64,000 bases of DNA from Kribbella kalugense. GTDB lineage: Bacteria; Actinomycetota; Actinomycetes; Propionibacteriales; Kribbellaceae. Location: assembly GCF_004365875.1 (NCBI RefSeq), contig NZ_SODF01000004.1, positions 474,299 through 538,298 of the forward strand, written 5' to 3'. Under the pieces are notes generated by a model. It was given only the letters and a program-made list of their open reading frames with translations, searched no databases and had not been told where the DNA came from. Position numbers and translations under genes: made by a program. Positions 8,193-16,652 of the stretch are shown here, one piece after another; within the stretch, counting starts at the first letter, position 1, and each line of letters begins with the position of its first letter.

Positions 8193-10298
8193 ATGGACGG
8201 TTCGCGCGTCGCGCTCGTGGTGGCGAACGACGAGTACGACGATCCCGGGTTACGGCGCCTGGTAGCGCCTGCACAGGATGCGGCCGCGTTGGCCGAGGTA
8301 CTGGCCGATCCGTCGGTCGGTGGGTTCGAGGTGAAGGTCCTGAGCAACGAGTCGGCGCAGGAGATCAGGTACGCGGTCGAGGACTTCTTCGCGGACCGGC
8401 GGCCGGAGGACCTGCTGTTGCTGCATTTCTCCTGCCATGGCTTGAAGAACTCGGCCGGCGAGCTGTTCCTCGCGGTCGCGGACACCAAGCCGACCCGGCT
8501 CGCGTCGACCGCCGTCGCCGCGGACTTCGTCAACCGGCAGATGGCCGACAGCCGGGCGCAGCGGATCGCCTTGTTCCTGGACTGTTGCTACGGCGGTGCG
8601 TTCCCGCGCGGCATGGTCGTGCGGGCGGCCGGCGAGGCACAGGTCCAGGACGCGTTCGCCAAGCAGGCCGACGTTGGTGGCGGTCGCGGCCGGGTGGTGA
8701 TCACCGCTTCGAGCGCGATGGAGTACGCCTTCGAGGGCGGGCAGTTGGCGGCGGACGCCTCGAAGCCGGCGCCGTCGGTCTTCACCGGCGCTGTCGTGGA
8801 CGGACTGACCACCGGCGAGGCGGACCGGGATGGCGACGGCTGGGTAGGTCTGACCGAACTGGTCGGTTTCGTCACCGACCGGATTCACCGGGTCACGCCG
8901 AATCAGAACCCGCAGATGTGGACGTTCGGCTCGCAGGGCGAGCTGCTGATCGCCCGCAGCCGGGTACGCCGACTCACCGCGGCGCCGCTCGCGCCGGAGC
9001 TGACCCAGGCGATGGAGAGTCCGTTGCCAGCGGCAAGGTTCGGCGTGGTCGACTATTTGCGCGAGCGTCTGTACGACGAGGATCTCGGGCAGGCGTACGC
9101 CGCGTGGCAAGCACTGCGTCAGATGATCGGCGACGACAGCCGCAAGGTCTCCGAAGCCGCGTCCGAGGCGCTGTCGACCGCGGAGCTCCGGGTCACGCCT
9201 GAGTCCGTGGAGCTCAGTGGCACGACGCCCGCCGACCTGCACCTGGCCGGTCCGCCGATCGCCTTGACCGCGGGGGCTTCTTCGAGCGTGAACTGGCTGA
9301 AGCTTGAGCAGGAAGGCGAGGTCATCCGGCTGCATGCCGAGCAGTCCACACCAGGCACGCACGACGCGGTGGTCCAGCTGGCCGGGCCGCTGGGGGAGCG
9401 CGATGTCCCGGTCCGGCTGACCGTCGCCGAAGTACCAACGCTGTCACCGAAGTCTGTCCCGAGGGTCGAGAAGCCTGCACCGACGCCTGCTCCGAAGGTG
9501 GAGAAGCCGACGCCGACACCGACGCCGACGCAGCGGGAACCGTCGCGCGAACCGACGGGCAAGCCGCCGTGGTGGCTGATCGCCGTACTGGCCGGGGGCT
9601 CGGGACTCCTCATCTACCTGAACTGGCCGGGAGCGCAGTACGCCCACTATCTCTGGAAGGACGCCAACAACACCGGCTGGAGCGTGTACCGCACGTGGTA
9701 CGACCCGGTGATCCTGTCGTCGTTCGTTGCATTGCTGGTGAGCCTGCTCGCGCGGGGGGCAGGAACGGTCGCGCTCGGAGTCGTGGCGGGCTGCGTCGCG
9801 GCCCTGATCCAGGCTGGTCTGCTGATCCTCGCCGGTGGCATCTCCTACAACGAAACCGGCGCCTGGCTCGCCTCGACCGCCGTCGGCGTCGGCTTGGCCG
9901 CTGCACTCCTAATCGTGCTGCGGCCGCGGAGCTGGCCGCTTCGACCGGTCCCGGCACCGGCCGCGGCCACCGCCGTCGTTGGCGTCGTCCTGATGCTGGT
10001 GAGCTCGTCGATCAAGCACGGCGACGGCATCTCGTTCTTCACCGTCACTCCGCTCGCGGCACTGCACCCGCTCGTGGCGATCGCTCTCGCCTGGTCGGCC
10101 CTGGCCGCCGTCGACGCCAGGGCCCAGACGTGGTTGACCGCGGCCACGGTGACTTATTCGCTGGTCGGCATCGTCGGCGCGATTCCTGCCTGGACCACGG
10201 GCCAGTCACCGGCCGACTTCCTCACCAGCGTGGCCGGGAGCGTCCTGATCCTCATCGCCGTACTCATCCCCGTACGGCCCCTTCCGTCGCGCCCTTGA
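8193..10298 (+). CDS. Caspase-like (peptidase C14) protein with multi-helix membrane domain
   Basis: A 701-residue fusion. Residues about 4-265 are a caspase/metacaspase fold with the catalytic dyad clearly present: His82 in FSCHG and Cys132 in LDCCYGGAF, plus VVITASSAMEYAFE and the SVFTGAVVDGL segment typical of peptidase C14. An EF-hand-like DRDGDGWVGLTEL stretch lies near residue 215. Residues about 265-325 are helical, then a beta-sandwich domain (ELRVTPESVELSG... DVPVRLTVAEV) and a Pro/Thr linker (about 430-455). The rest contains roughly eight hydrophobic helices, placing the protease on the inner face of the membrane. With EACC1 next door, the likely role is a regulated cell-death or defence effector; the trigger is unknown. 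The 3' end overlaps the convergent permease by 35 bp. Confidence 0.9.
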   Translation: MDGSRVALVVANDEYDDPGLRRLVAPAQDAAALAEVLADPSVGGFEVKVLSNESAQEIRYAVEDFFADRRPEDLLLLHFSCHGLKNSAGELFLAVADTKPTRLASTAVAADFVNRQMADSRAQRIALFLDCCYGGAFPRGMVVRAAGEAQVQDAFAKQADVGGGRGRVVITASSAMEYAFEGGQLAADASKPAPSVFTGAVVDGLTTGEADRDGDGWVGLTELVGFVTDRIHRVTPNQNPQMWTFGSQGELLIARSRVRRLTAAPLAPELTQAMESPLPAARFGVVDYLRERLYDEDLGQAYAAWQALRQMIGDDSRKVSEAASEALSTAELRVTPESVELSGTTPADLHLAGPPIALTAGASSSVNWLKLEQEGEVIRLHAEQSTPGTHDAVVQLAGPLGERDVPVRLTVAEVPTLSPKSVPRVEKPAPTPAPKVEKPTPTPTPTQREPSREPTGKPPWWLIAVLAGGSGLLIYLNWPGAQYAHYLWKDANNTGWSVYRTWYDPVILSSFVALLVSLLARGAGTVALGVVAGCVAALIQAGLLILAGGISYNETGAWLASTAVGVGLAAALLIVLRPRSWPLRPVPAPAAATAVVGVVLMLVSSSIKHGDGISFFTVTPLAALHPLVAIALAWSALAAVDARAQTWLTAATVTYSLVGIVGAIPAWTTGQSPADFLTSVAGSVLILIAVLIPVRPLPSRP

Positions 10299-11091
10299 TG
10301 AACTGGCGGGCGAAAACCGCGAAGATGATCACCAGCGGGACCATCGCCATCAGCGCACCCGTCATCACCATGCTGTAGTCGACGCCGTGCGCCCGGTTCA
10401 ACGTGGACAGCGCGACCTGCAGCGTCACGTGATCCGGGTTGGTCAGCACGATCAGCGGCCACATGTAGTCGTTCCAAGAACCGACAAACGTGAAGATGCC
10501 GAGGAACGCCAGCGCCGGCCGGGCCGACGGCAGGGCGACGTGCCAGTACGTCCCGAAGAACCCGCAGCCGTCCAGCGTCGCCGCCTCCACCAGCTCGTCG
10601 TGGATCGAGTTCTTGAAGTACTGCCGCATCCAGAAGATGCCGAACGCATTCGCCGCGCCGGGGATGATCAGCGCCTTCAGCGACCCGACCCAGCCGAGGA
10701 TCGCCATCGTCTGGAACTGCGGTACGGCGGCCAGCTGAGCCGGCAGCAGCATCGTCGCGAGCAGTACGACGAACAAGGCGTTCCGCCCCGGGAACCGGAA
10801 CTTGGCGAACGTGAACGCCGCCAGCGAGTCGAAGAACAGCACCAGCAACGTGGTCGAGATCGCCACCGTCGCGGTGTTCGCCATCGACTGGAAGAACGCG
10901 ACGTTGTCGAGCACGTGCCGGACGTTGTCGCCGAAGTGCCCGCCGAAGCTGAACTTCGGCGGGAACCGGTAGATGTCCGCGGTCGTGTTCGACGCCATGA
11001 TGATCGTCCAGACGAACGGGAACATGAACACCAGCAGGGCCAGCACGAGTACGGCGTGCAGCGCGACGCCACGCAGTCGGTACCGCGTCAT
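10264..11091 (-). CDS. Sugar ABC transporter permease, MalG/CUT1 type
   Basis: A 275-residue inner-membrane permease with six predicted helices. It carries the cytoplasmic EAA loop (ELVEAATLDGCGFFGTYWHVALPSARPAL) that contacts the ATPase. The ending KGATEGAVRG is characteristic of MalG-type CUT1 subunits. Its ATG overlaps the stop of the upstream permease (ATGA). Together with the other permease and the lipoprotein it imports an oligosaccharide or related sugar. No ATPase gene is nearby, so a shared MsiK-like ATPase elsewhere is expected, as is common in actinobacteria. Confidence 0.93.
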   Translation of the reverse strand: MTRYRLRGVALHAVLVLALLVFMFPFVWTIIMASNTTADIYRFPPKFSFGGHFGDNVRHVLDNVAFFQSMANTATVAISTTLLVLFFDSLAAFTFAKFRFPGRNALFVVLLATMLLPAQLAAVPQFQTMAILGWVGSLKALIIPGAANAFGIFWMRQYFKNSIHDELVEAATLDGCGFFGTYWHVALPSARPALAFLGIFTFVGSWNDYMWPLIVLTNPDHVTLQVALSTLNRAHGVDYSMVMTGALMAMVPLVIIFAVFARQFIKGATEGAVRG

Positions 11092-12017
11092 CGGTCCTCG
11101 CTCCGTTCGCGGAAGATCCGCCAGTTGATTGCCGTGAACAACAACACCAGCACGAAGATGCTGAGCGCGATCGCGGCGGCGTACCCGTAGTCGTTGTCCA
11201 GGAACGCGGCCCGGTAGAAGAACAGCACCACGGTCATCCCGCTCTGCCCGGTGCCGCCGCTGTTGCCGACCATCACCTGCGGCTCGGTGAACGTCTGCAG
11301 CCCGCCGATCGTCGACATGATGACGGTGAACAGTACGACGGGTCGCAGCTGAGGCAGCGTGATCGAGAAGAACGTCCGTACCGCGCCGGCGCCGTCGACC
11401 TTGGCCGCCTCGTACTGCTCCTTCGGGATCGCCTGCAGACCGGCCAGGTAGATCAGCGTGTTGTACCCGACCCACTGCCAGACGATCATCGTCGAGATCG
11501 CGATCTTGATCCCCCACGGCTGACCGAGCCAGTCCTGCTGCGGGATCCCGAGCGAACGCAGTGCGGCGTTCACCAGGCCGAAGTTCGTGCTGAAGACCGA
11601 GCTGAAGAAGATCGCCATCGCGACTAGTGAGGTGACGTTCGGGATGAAGTAGGCGATCCGGTAGACGTTGGTGAACCGGACGGCGGACTGCAGCATCACC
11701 GCAAGTACGAGCGCGAGGACCAGAGTCGGGACGGTCGACATCAGGAACAGGACGACGGTGTTCTCCAGAGCCGTCCAGAACGTCGGGTCCTGGATCAGGA
11801 ACGCGAAGTTGTCCAGTCCGGTGAACTTGCGGGCGCTGAGACCGTCCCAGCGCTGGAACGCCAGCACGATCGTGGACACCATCGGATACAGCCCGAACAC
11901 CGCGAACAACACGTAGAACGGCGACAGCGCCAGATAAAACCGCCAGTACGACCAAATCCGCCGCCTCACCGGCCCTGCCGTCACGGTGACCCTGGACACC
12001 GTCGCCGTTGCGGTCAC
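11088..12017 (-). CDS. Sugar ABC transporter permease, MalF/CUT1 type
   Basis: A 309-residue permease with six helices after a short basic N-terminus. The EAA loop EQYEAAKVDGAGAVRTFFSITLPQLRPV is present. The GTG start at 12017 overlaps the receptor gene's TGA (GTGA), which makes it the correct start although the frame is open for another 400 bases upstream. It pairs with the next permease to form the transmembrane channel of the importer. Confidence 0.93.
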   Translation of the reverse strand: MTATATVSRVTVTAGPVRRRIWSYWRFYLALSPFYVLFAVFGLYPMVSTIVLAFQRWDGLSARKFTGLDNFAFLIQDPTFWTALENTVVLFLMSTVPTLVLALVLAVMLQSAVRFTNVYRIAYFIPNVTSLVAMAIFFSSVFSTNFGLVNAALRSLGIPQQDWLGQPWGIKIAISTMIVWQWVGYNTLIYLAGLQAIPKEQYEAAKVDGAGAVRTFFSITLPQLRPVVLFTVIMSTIGGLQTFTEPQVMVGNSGGTGQSGMTVVLFFYRAAFLDNDYGYAAAIALSIFVLVLLFTAINWRIFRERSEDR

Positions 12018-13300
12018 TGCACGCCCTGGCGTTTGGCGATCGCCTTTGCCTTCGAGACCGCGGCGGACCAGGCCGCGTCCGAGGTCTTGGCGCCGGTCTG
12101 CACCGTCTTCAGCTCGTCGTGGAACGGCGCGGCGACGGCGTCGTCGAACGGCGACTGGTACGCCACCGGGATCGCCTTCGCGGCCGGACCGAACACGTCG
12201 ATCGGCACCTGCCCGCCGAAGAACTTGTCCGCCGCCTTCAGCTGTGGCTTGTCGTACGCCGCCGGCGCGGACGGGAAGATCTGCGCGTCGGTGAACGCCT
12301 TGGCCTCGTTGTCCGCGCTGAGCATGTACTTGATCACGTCGAACGCCTTCTGCGGGTCGGCCGCGTTCTGGGTGATGGCCAGGAAGGAGCCGCCGAAGTT
12401 CGCCGGTCCGCTCGGTGTCGGCGCCAGCCACCACTTGCCGGCGCTGGTCTTCACCGCGGACTTGATGTCCAGGGCGACCCAGGCCGCGCCGATGTGGGTC
12501 GGGATCGTGCCCTGGTCCAGGCCGGCGTTCCAGTCCGGGCCGCCGCTCGGTGTCTTGCCGTCGATCTTCAGCGTCATCGCCTTGACCGAGGTGTCCCAGG
12601 CCTTCCGGATGTGGTCCTGGTCGCCGATGAACTTGTTGTCCTTGGAGATATAGCGCTCGGTGCCCTGGCCGACGACCATGTCGTACAGGTCGGTGGCGTC
12701 CCAGACCAGCAGCGCCTTCGGGTTCTTCGCCTTCAGCTGGACGCCGGCGGCGAAGTAGTCGTCCCAGGTCTTCAGCTGGTCGGCGACCTTGGCCGGGTCG
12801 CTGGGCAGGCCGGCCGCGGCGAAGATGTCCTCACGGTAGAACAGTGCGGTCGGACCGACGTCGATCGGCAGACCGATCACCTTGCCGTCCAGTGTGGTCG
12901 CCTGCTTGACCTTCCAGTCCAGGTAGTCGCCGAGGATCGAGTCCGCACCGACCGTCTTCAGGTCGACGAACCGCTCCGCCTGGGGGAGCAGCGAGGCGAT
13001 GTCCTCACCCTTCAGACCGGTGATGTCCGGGATCGACGTACCGCCGTTGAACGTGGTGATCAGCTTCTGCTTGAAGTCGCCGCCGATCTCGGAGTACTTG
13101 ATCTTCGGGTCCGGGAAGTGCGCCACCGTGTCGTCCAGCACGGACTTGCCCAGACCGCCCGGCCAGCACCACATCGTCAGCTCGGTGGCGGCGTTCTTCT
13201 TCGCCGTGGTCCCGGTGTTCATCCCGGACGAGCAGCCGACCAGGGAACCGCCCGCTACGGCGGCGAAGCCCCCAAGGAGGGTCCGACGTGAGAGCTCCAT
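12014..13300 (-). CDS. Tat-exported sugar-binding lipoprotein of ABC transporter
   Basis: A 428-residue extracytoplasmic solute-binding protein, family 1. The N-terminus MELSRRTLLGGFAAVAGGSLVGC combines a twin-arginine signal with a lipobox, so it is folded before export and lipid-anchored. The mature part has the usual two-lobe features (LTMWCWPGG, PDITGLKGEDIASL, GLPIDVGPTALFYREDIF, FGGSFLAITQNAADPQKAFDVIKYM). It delivers sugar to the permeases encoded downstream. It starts only 4 bases after the PfkB kinase stop, so the four genes form one transcript starting at 14255. Confidence 0.93.
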   Translation of the reverse strand: MELSRRTLLGGFAAVAGGSLVGCSSGMNTGTTAKKNAATELTMWCWPGGLGKSVLDDTVAHFPDPKIKYSEIGGDFKQKLITTFNGGTSIPDITGLKGEDIASLLPQAERFVDLKTVGADSILGDYLDWKVKQATTLDGKVIGLPIDVGPTALFYREDIFAAAGLPSDPAKVADQLKTWDDYFAAGVQLKAKNPKALLVWDATDLYDMVVGQGTERYISKDNKFIGDQDHIRKAWDTSVKAMTLKIDGKTPSGGPDWNAGLDQGTIPTHIGAAWVALDIKSAVKTSAGKWWLAPTPSGPANFGGSFLAITQNAADPQKAFDVIKYMLSADNEAKAFTDAQIFPSAPAAYDKPQLKAADKFFGGQVPIDVFGPAAKAIPVAYQSPFDDAVAAPFHDELKTVQTGAKTSDAAWSAAVSKAKAIAKRQGVQ

Positions 13301-13304
13301 GGTT

Positions 13305-14255
13305 CTACCTTCCTGAGTTTGCGCTGATCAGCGCGTGGAGGTGATGGTCTTCGGGGTGTGCGGTCTGCCAGGCCGCGAGGTCCGGCCAGCGGGGTGCGGA
13401 GTCCGCTCCACCGAGGCGAGTGACCGACAGCGCGGCGGTGAGTGCGGCGAACCGCAGCCGCTGCTCCAGCGGCAACTCCCAGAGCGTCGCGGCGATGAAA
13501 CCGGCGGCGAACACGTCACCCGCCCCGGTGCTGTCCGCCGCCGGGACCGAATACGCCGGTACGGCGACGCGCTCGCCGGTGCTCGCGTCGAGTGCTTCCG
13601 CACCGTCGTCGCCGTTCGTCACCACGACCAGCGGGACCTTCTCCGCCAGGGCTTCGAGCGCTGCCGCGGGTGACGTCGTACGGGTGTAGGCCATCGCTTC
13701 GTCCGCGTTCGGCAGGAACACGTCGCAGTGCTCCAGTTGGTCCAGCACAGCCGGGTCCCACTGCTCGGACGGGTCCCAGCCGACGTCTGCGAACACCACA
13801 CTGCCGGCCGCCTTCGCCTTCCCCAGCCACTCGTTGCGCCATGGACCGATGTGGGCGGCGACGGCTCGGGCAGCCGGCAGTGTGGTGATCAGCTCGTCGG
13901 CCGACAGCAGGGGAGACGTACCGCGGGTGACCAGTGCCCGATCGTTGTCATAGGCAAGGGCCACGGTCAGCGGGGTCTGCCAGCCGGCGAGTCTGCGGGA
14001 CAGAGTCAGATCGATGCCCTCGTCGTCGGCGAGGCGCCGCCAGACGCGGTCGCCGAGGTCGTCCGCACCGAACACGGCGGCCATCCCGGTGTGCAGGCCG
14101 AGCCGGGCCAGCGCGACCGCGAAGTTCGCAATGCCGCCCGGGCTCTCGTGCGACTCGGTGGCCCAGACCTCGGTGCCAGGGCGCGGCGGAGTGGGCAGGC
14201 CGAGCACCAGGTCCTGGAAGACCAGACCGGACACAACAACATCCAGCTCGTGCAT
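13305..14255 (-). CDS. PfkB-family sugar kinase
   Basis: A 316-residue ribokinase-like kinase that phosphorylates a sugar using ATP. The N-terminal PfkB region (ESPGGIANFAVALARLGLHTGMAAVFGADDLGD) and the C-terminal signature DSTGAGDVFAAGFI, containing the catalytic Asp and anion hole, are intact. ATG 14255 is chosen because AGGAG lies 11 bases upstream. It is the first gene of the importer operon, so it most likely phosphorylates the imported sugar. The substrate cannot be assigned. Confidence 0.9.
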   Translation of the reverse strand: MHELDVVVSGLVFQDLVLGLPTPPRPGTEVWATESHESPGGIANFAVALARLGLHTGMAAVFGADDLGDRVWRRLADDEGIDLTLSRRLAGWQTPLTVALAYDNDRALVTRGTSPLLSADELITTLPAARAVAAHIGPWRNEWLGKAKAAGSVVFADVGWDPSEQWDPAVLDQLEHCDVFLPNADEAMAYTRTTSPAAALEALAEKVPLVVVTNGDDGAEALDASTGERVAVPAYSVPAADSTGAGDVFAAGFIAATLWELPLEQRLRFAALTAALSVTRLGGADSAPRWPDLAAWQTAHPEDHHLHALISANSGR

Positions 14256-14338
14256 GCGGGGCCACACTCCTGCAGGCTCGATCAAACTCGTTCATGAATC
14301 TTGGAACTCCTGCGCAGATTCCGCAATACCTGCTCAAG

Positions 14339-14353
14339 ACTTTGACTGAAAGT
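14339..14353. promoter_or_regulatory. Candidate DeoR-type operator in divergent promoter
   Basis: ACTTT at 14339-14343 and AAAGT at 14349-14353 form a small inverted repeat just upstream of the DeoR gene and within the 126-base region shared with the kinase operon. The same segment has a TTGACT hexamer (14342-14347). The position fits an autoregulatory DeoR site; the motif is short and uncertain. Confidence 0.3.
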
Positions 14354-14381
14354 GACAGAGTTTGCGTGATACGGTCTGCCT

Positions 14382-15134
14382 GTGTTGCCGAAGCAGCGAC
14401 AGGATCAGATCGTCCGCGCGCTCCGCGCCGACGGGGCCGGGGGCGTCAAGGTGCTCGCCGGGAAGCTCGGCGTCAGCGAGGCGACGATCCGGCGCGACCT
14501 CGAGCAGTTGCACGCCGAGGGCCGGCTGACCCGGGTGTACGGCGGTGCGCTCGCGGTCGACGGTGGAGACGAGCCGTTCGCGGACGTCAACGCCATACAT
14601 GCGGAGGAGAAGGACCGGATCGCCCGCCGGGCCGCCGAACTGGTGACCGACGGCGAGTCCCTGCTGCTGGACATCGGTACGACGGCACTCCGGGTAGCGC
14701 AGCACCTGCACGGCCGTTCGTTGACCGTGGTGACCAGCAACCTCGCAGTACTGGAGGAATTGCAGAACGACGAGCAGATCGAGCTGATCGTGCTCGGTGG
14801 GTTCGTACGGCGCAGCTATCGGTCGCTGGTCGGCTACCTGACCGAGGAGAGCCTGCGGCAGATCCATGTCGACTGGCTGTTCCTGGGGACCAGCGGAGTC
14901 CGTCCGGACGGCCGGGTGATGGACAGCACGATGATCGAGGTACCGGTCAAGCGGGCGATGATCAAGGCAGCCGACCAGGTCGTCCTGCTCGCCGACCGGA
15001 CCAAGTTCCCGGGCCACGGGGTTGCCCGGGTGTGCGAGCCGGGGGAACTCTCGATGGTGGTGACCGAGTCCGGAGCCGACGAGGCAACCCGGGCCCAATT
15101 GACTGAGGCGGGCGTAAAGGTGGTCCTGGCGTGA
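14382..15134 (+). CDS. DeoR/GlpR-family transcriptional regulator
   Basis: A 250-residue sugar-phosphate-responsive repressor. Residues 3-58 are the DeoR helix-turn-helix (RQDQIVRAL, VSEATIRRDLEQLHAEGRLTRVYGGA). The rest is the DeoRC effector domain, related to ribose-5-phosphate isomerase (LLLDIGTTALRVAQHL, VVTSNLAVLEEL, LGGFVRRSYRSLVG, DWLFLGTSGV, VLLADRTKF). It starts at GTG 14382, only 127 bases from the divergent importer operon, which it very likely controls together with the GH4 gene it is coupled to. Its ligand is probably the phosphorylated sugar made by the PfkB kinase. Confidence 0.93.
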   Translation: MLPKQRQDQIVRALRADGAGGVKVLAGKLGVSEATIRRDLEQLHAEGRLTRVYGGALAVDGGDEPFADVNAIHAEEKDRIARRAAELVTDGESLLLDIGTTALRVAQHLHGRSLTVVTSNLAVLEELQNDEQIELIVLGGFVRRSYRSLVGYLTEESLRQIHVDWLFLGTSGVRPDGRVMDSTMIEVPVKRAMIKAADQVVLLADRTKFPGHGVARVCEPGELSMVVTESGADEATRAQLTEAGVKVVLA

Positions 15135-16477
15135 GGCTGACGATTCTGGGTGGGGGCGGCTTCAGGGTTCCGCTCGTGTACCACGCGTTGCTCGGCGACC
15201 GCGGTCCTGGACGGATCACGTCGGTCGTCCTGTACGACGCCGACCGCAGCCGGCTGTCCGCGATCGCAGCGGTGCTGCATCAACAGGCTGCTGGTGTCGA
15301 GGACGCTCCGGTTGTCACCGAGACCACTGACCTCGACGAGGCGCTGCGTGGTGCGGACTTCATCTTTTCCGCGATCCGGGTCGGCGGGCTCGAGGGGCGG
15401 ACCGTCGACGAGCGAGTCGCGCTGGACCTCGGCGTACTGGGTCAAGAGACGGTCGGCGCCGGTGGGATCGCTTACGGCCTGCGGACGCTGCCGGTCGCGG
15501 TGCAGATCGCTCAGCGCATCGCGGCCGTCGCACCGGAAGCCTGGACCATCAACTTCACCAATCCGGCCGGCATGGTCACCGAAGCGATGATTCCGTTCCT
15601 GGGCGATCGGGTGATCGGCATCTGCGACTCACCATCGGGTCTGGGTCGCCGGGCGGCGCTGGCGATCGGCGTGGACCCGTCGACCGCGTTCTACGACTAC
15701 GCCGGGCTCAACCATCTCGGTTGGCTTCGCGGTCTGCGGTCCGGTGGGGTGGATCGACTGCCAGAGCTGCTGCAGTCTCCTGAAGCGCTGACGTCCTTCG
15801 AGGAGGGACGTCTGTTCGGTGTGGACTGGCTGCGGTCTATCGGCTCGATTCCGAACGAGTACCTGCACTACTACTACTTCGCGCGCGAGACGTTGGCCGC
15901 AGTACAGGCTGTGCGGCAGACGCGTGGCACGTTCTTACTGGAGCAGCAGTCCGCGTTCTATGCCGAGACGGGCGACCATCCGGACCAGGCGCTGGAGTTG
16001 TGGCAGAAGACGCGGGCCGAGCGCGAGTCGACGTACATGGTGGAGAGCCGTGAGGTCGCGGACGCGGGGGAGCGGGACGAGCGCGACATGGCGGCCGGCG
16101 GCTATGAGCAGGTCGCGCTGTCGTTGATGCGGGCGATTGCGCACAACGAGCGCGCCTCACTGATCCTGAACGTCCGGAACCGCGGCGTACTGCACCATCT
16201 CGACGACGACGCCGTGGTCGAGATCCCGTGCACGGTGGACGCCAATGGCGCGCTGCCGGTGACCGTGTCCCAGCTCACCGATCACCAGGCCGGCCTGGTC
16301 TGCTCGGTGAAGGCTGTCGAGCGCTCCACCATCGAGGCCGCCACGAGCGGTTCCCGGTCCGCCGCCCTCCGCGCCTTTGCCTGGCATCCGTTGATCGACT
16401 CGGTCACGGTGGCCCACAAACTGCTCGACACGTACGCTGACCACCTCGACGGCCTCGCCCGGTTCCGCGAGCGCTGA
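15131..16477 (+). CDS. Glycoside hydrolase family 4 (6-phospho-beta-glucosidase-like)
   Basis: A 448-residue NAD- and metal-dependent GH4 enzyme. It starts with a Rossmann motif (LTILGGGGFRVPLVYHAL) and contains NFTNPAGMVTEAM, the metal-site CDSPSG and GLNHLGW (His), plus EQQSAFYAE. GH4 enzymes oxidise at C3 and split the glycosidic bond by elimination, often on 6-phosphorylated sugars. GTG 15131 overlaps the regulator stop (GTGA). Since the associated importer is ABC-type and does not phosphorylate, either the PfkB kinase supplies phosphate or this enzyme acts on free glycosides. Confidence 0.9.
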   Translation: MRLTILGGGGFRVPLVYHALLGDRGPGRITSVVLYDADRSRLSAIAAVLHQQAAGVEDAPVVTETTDLDEALRGADFIFSAIRVGGLEGRTVDERVALDLGVLGQETVGAGGIAYGLRTLPVAVQIAQRIAAVAPEAWTINFTNPAGMVTEAMIPFLGDRVIGICDSPSGLGRRAALAIGVDPSTAFYDYAGLNHLGWLRGLRSGGVDRLPELLQSPEALTSFEEGRLFGVDWLRSIGSIPNEYLHYYYFARETLAAVQAVRQTRGTFLLEQQSAFYAETGDHPDQALELWQKTRAERESTYMVESREVADAGERDERDMAAGGYEQVALSLMRAIAHNERASLILNVRNRGVLHHLDDDAVVEIPCTVDANGALPVTVSQLTDHQAGLVCSVKAVERSTIEAATSGSRSAALRAFAWHPLIDSVTVAHKLLDTYADHLDGLARFRER

Positions 16478-16485
16478 TCCGCGAA

Positions 16486-16514
16486 TTGGTACGGACCGCC
16501 AGATCTGGCACAAT
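16486..16514 (+). promoter_or_regulatory. Promoter of the rpsP operon
   Basis: TTGGTA at 16486-16491 and CACAAT at 16509-16514 are spaced by 17 bases, a good housekeeping-sigma promoter. Transcription would begin near 16521, leaving a leader of about 130 bases before rpsP. A similar GGCA-A-AT block occurs at 19309-19316 upstream of rplS. Confidence 0.5.
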
Positions 16515-16652
16515 GGCCTGCTGAGTCCGTCCAGGTTTCGTGCAGCCCTCTAACTCCACTGCCCGGCCGGCCCATCGAGCGGTTACTGCGTTGTCCCCAC
16601 GACGCGTCGTGCTGCTCACCCAGACAGTAATTCCGAGGGAGACCACACCAGC

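Noticed and set aside
14342..14372. TTGACT and TGATAC as a promoter for the DeoR gene.
   Set aside because: The 19-base spacer is too long for a confident call and the region is also the candidate operator.
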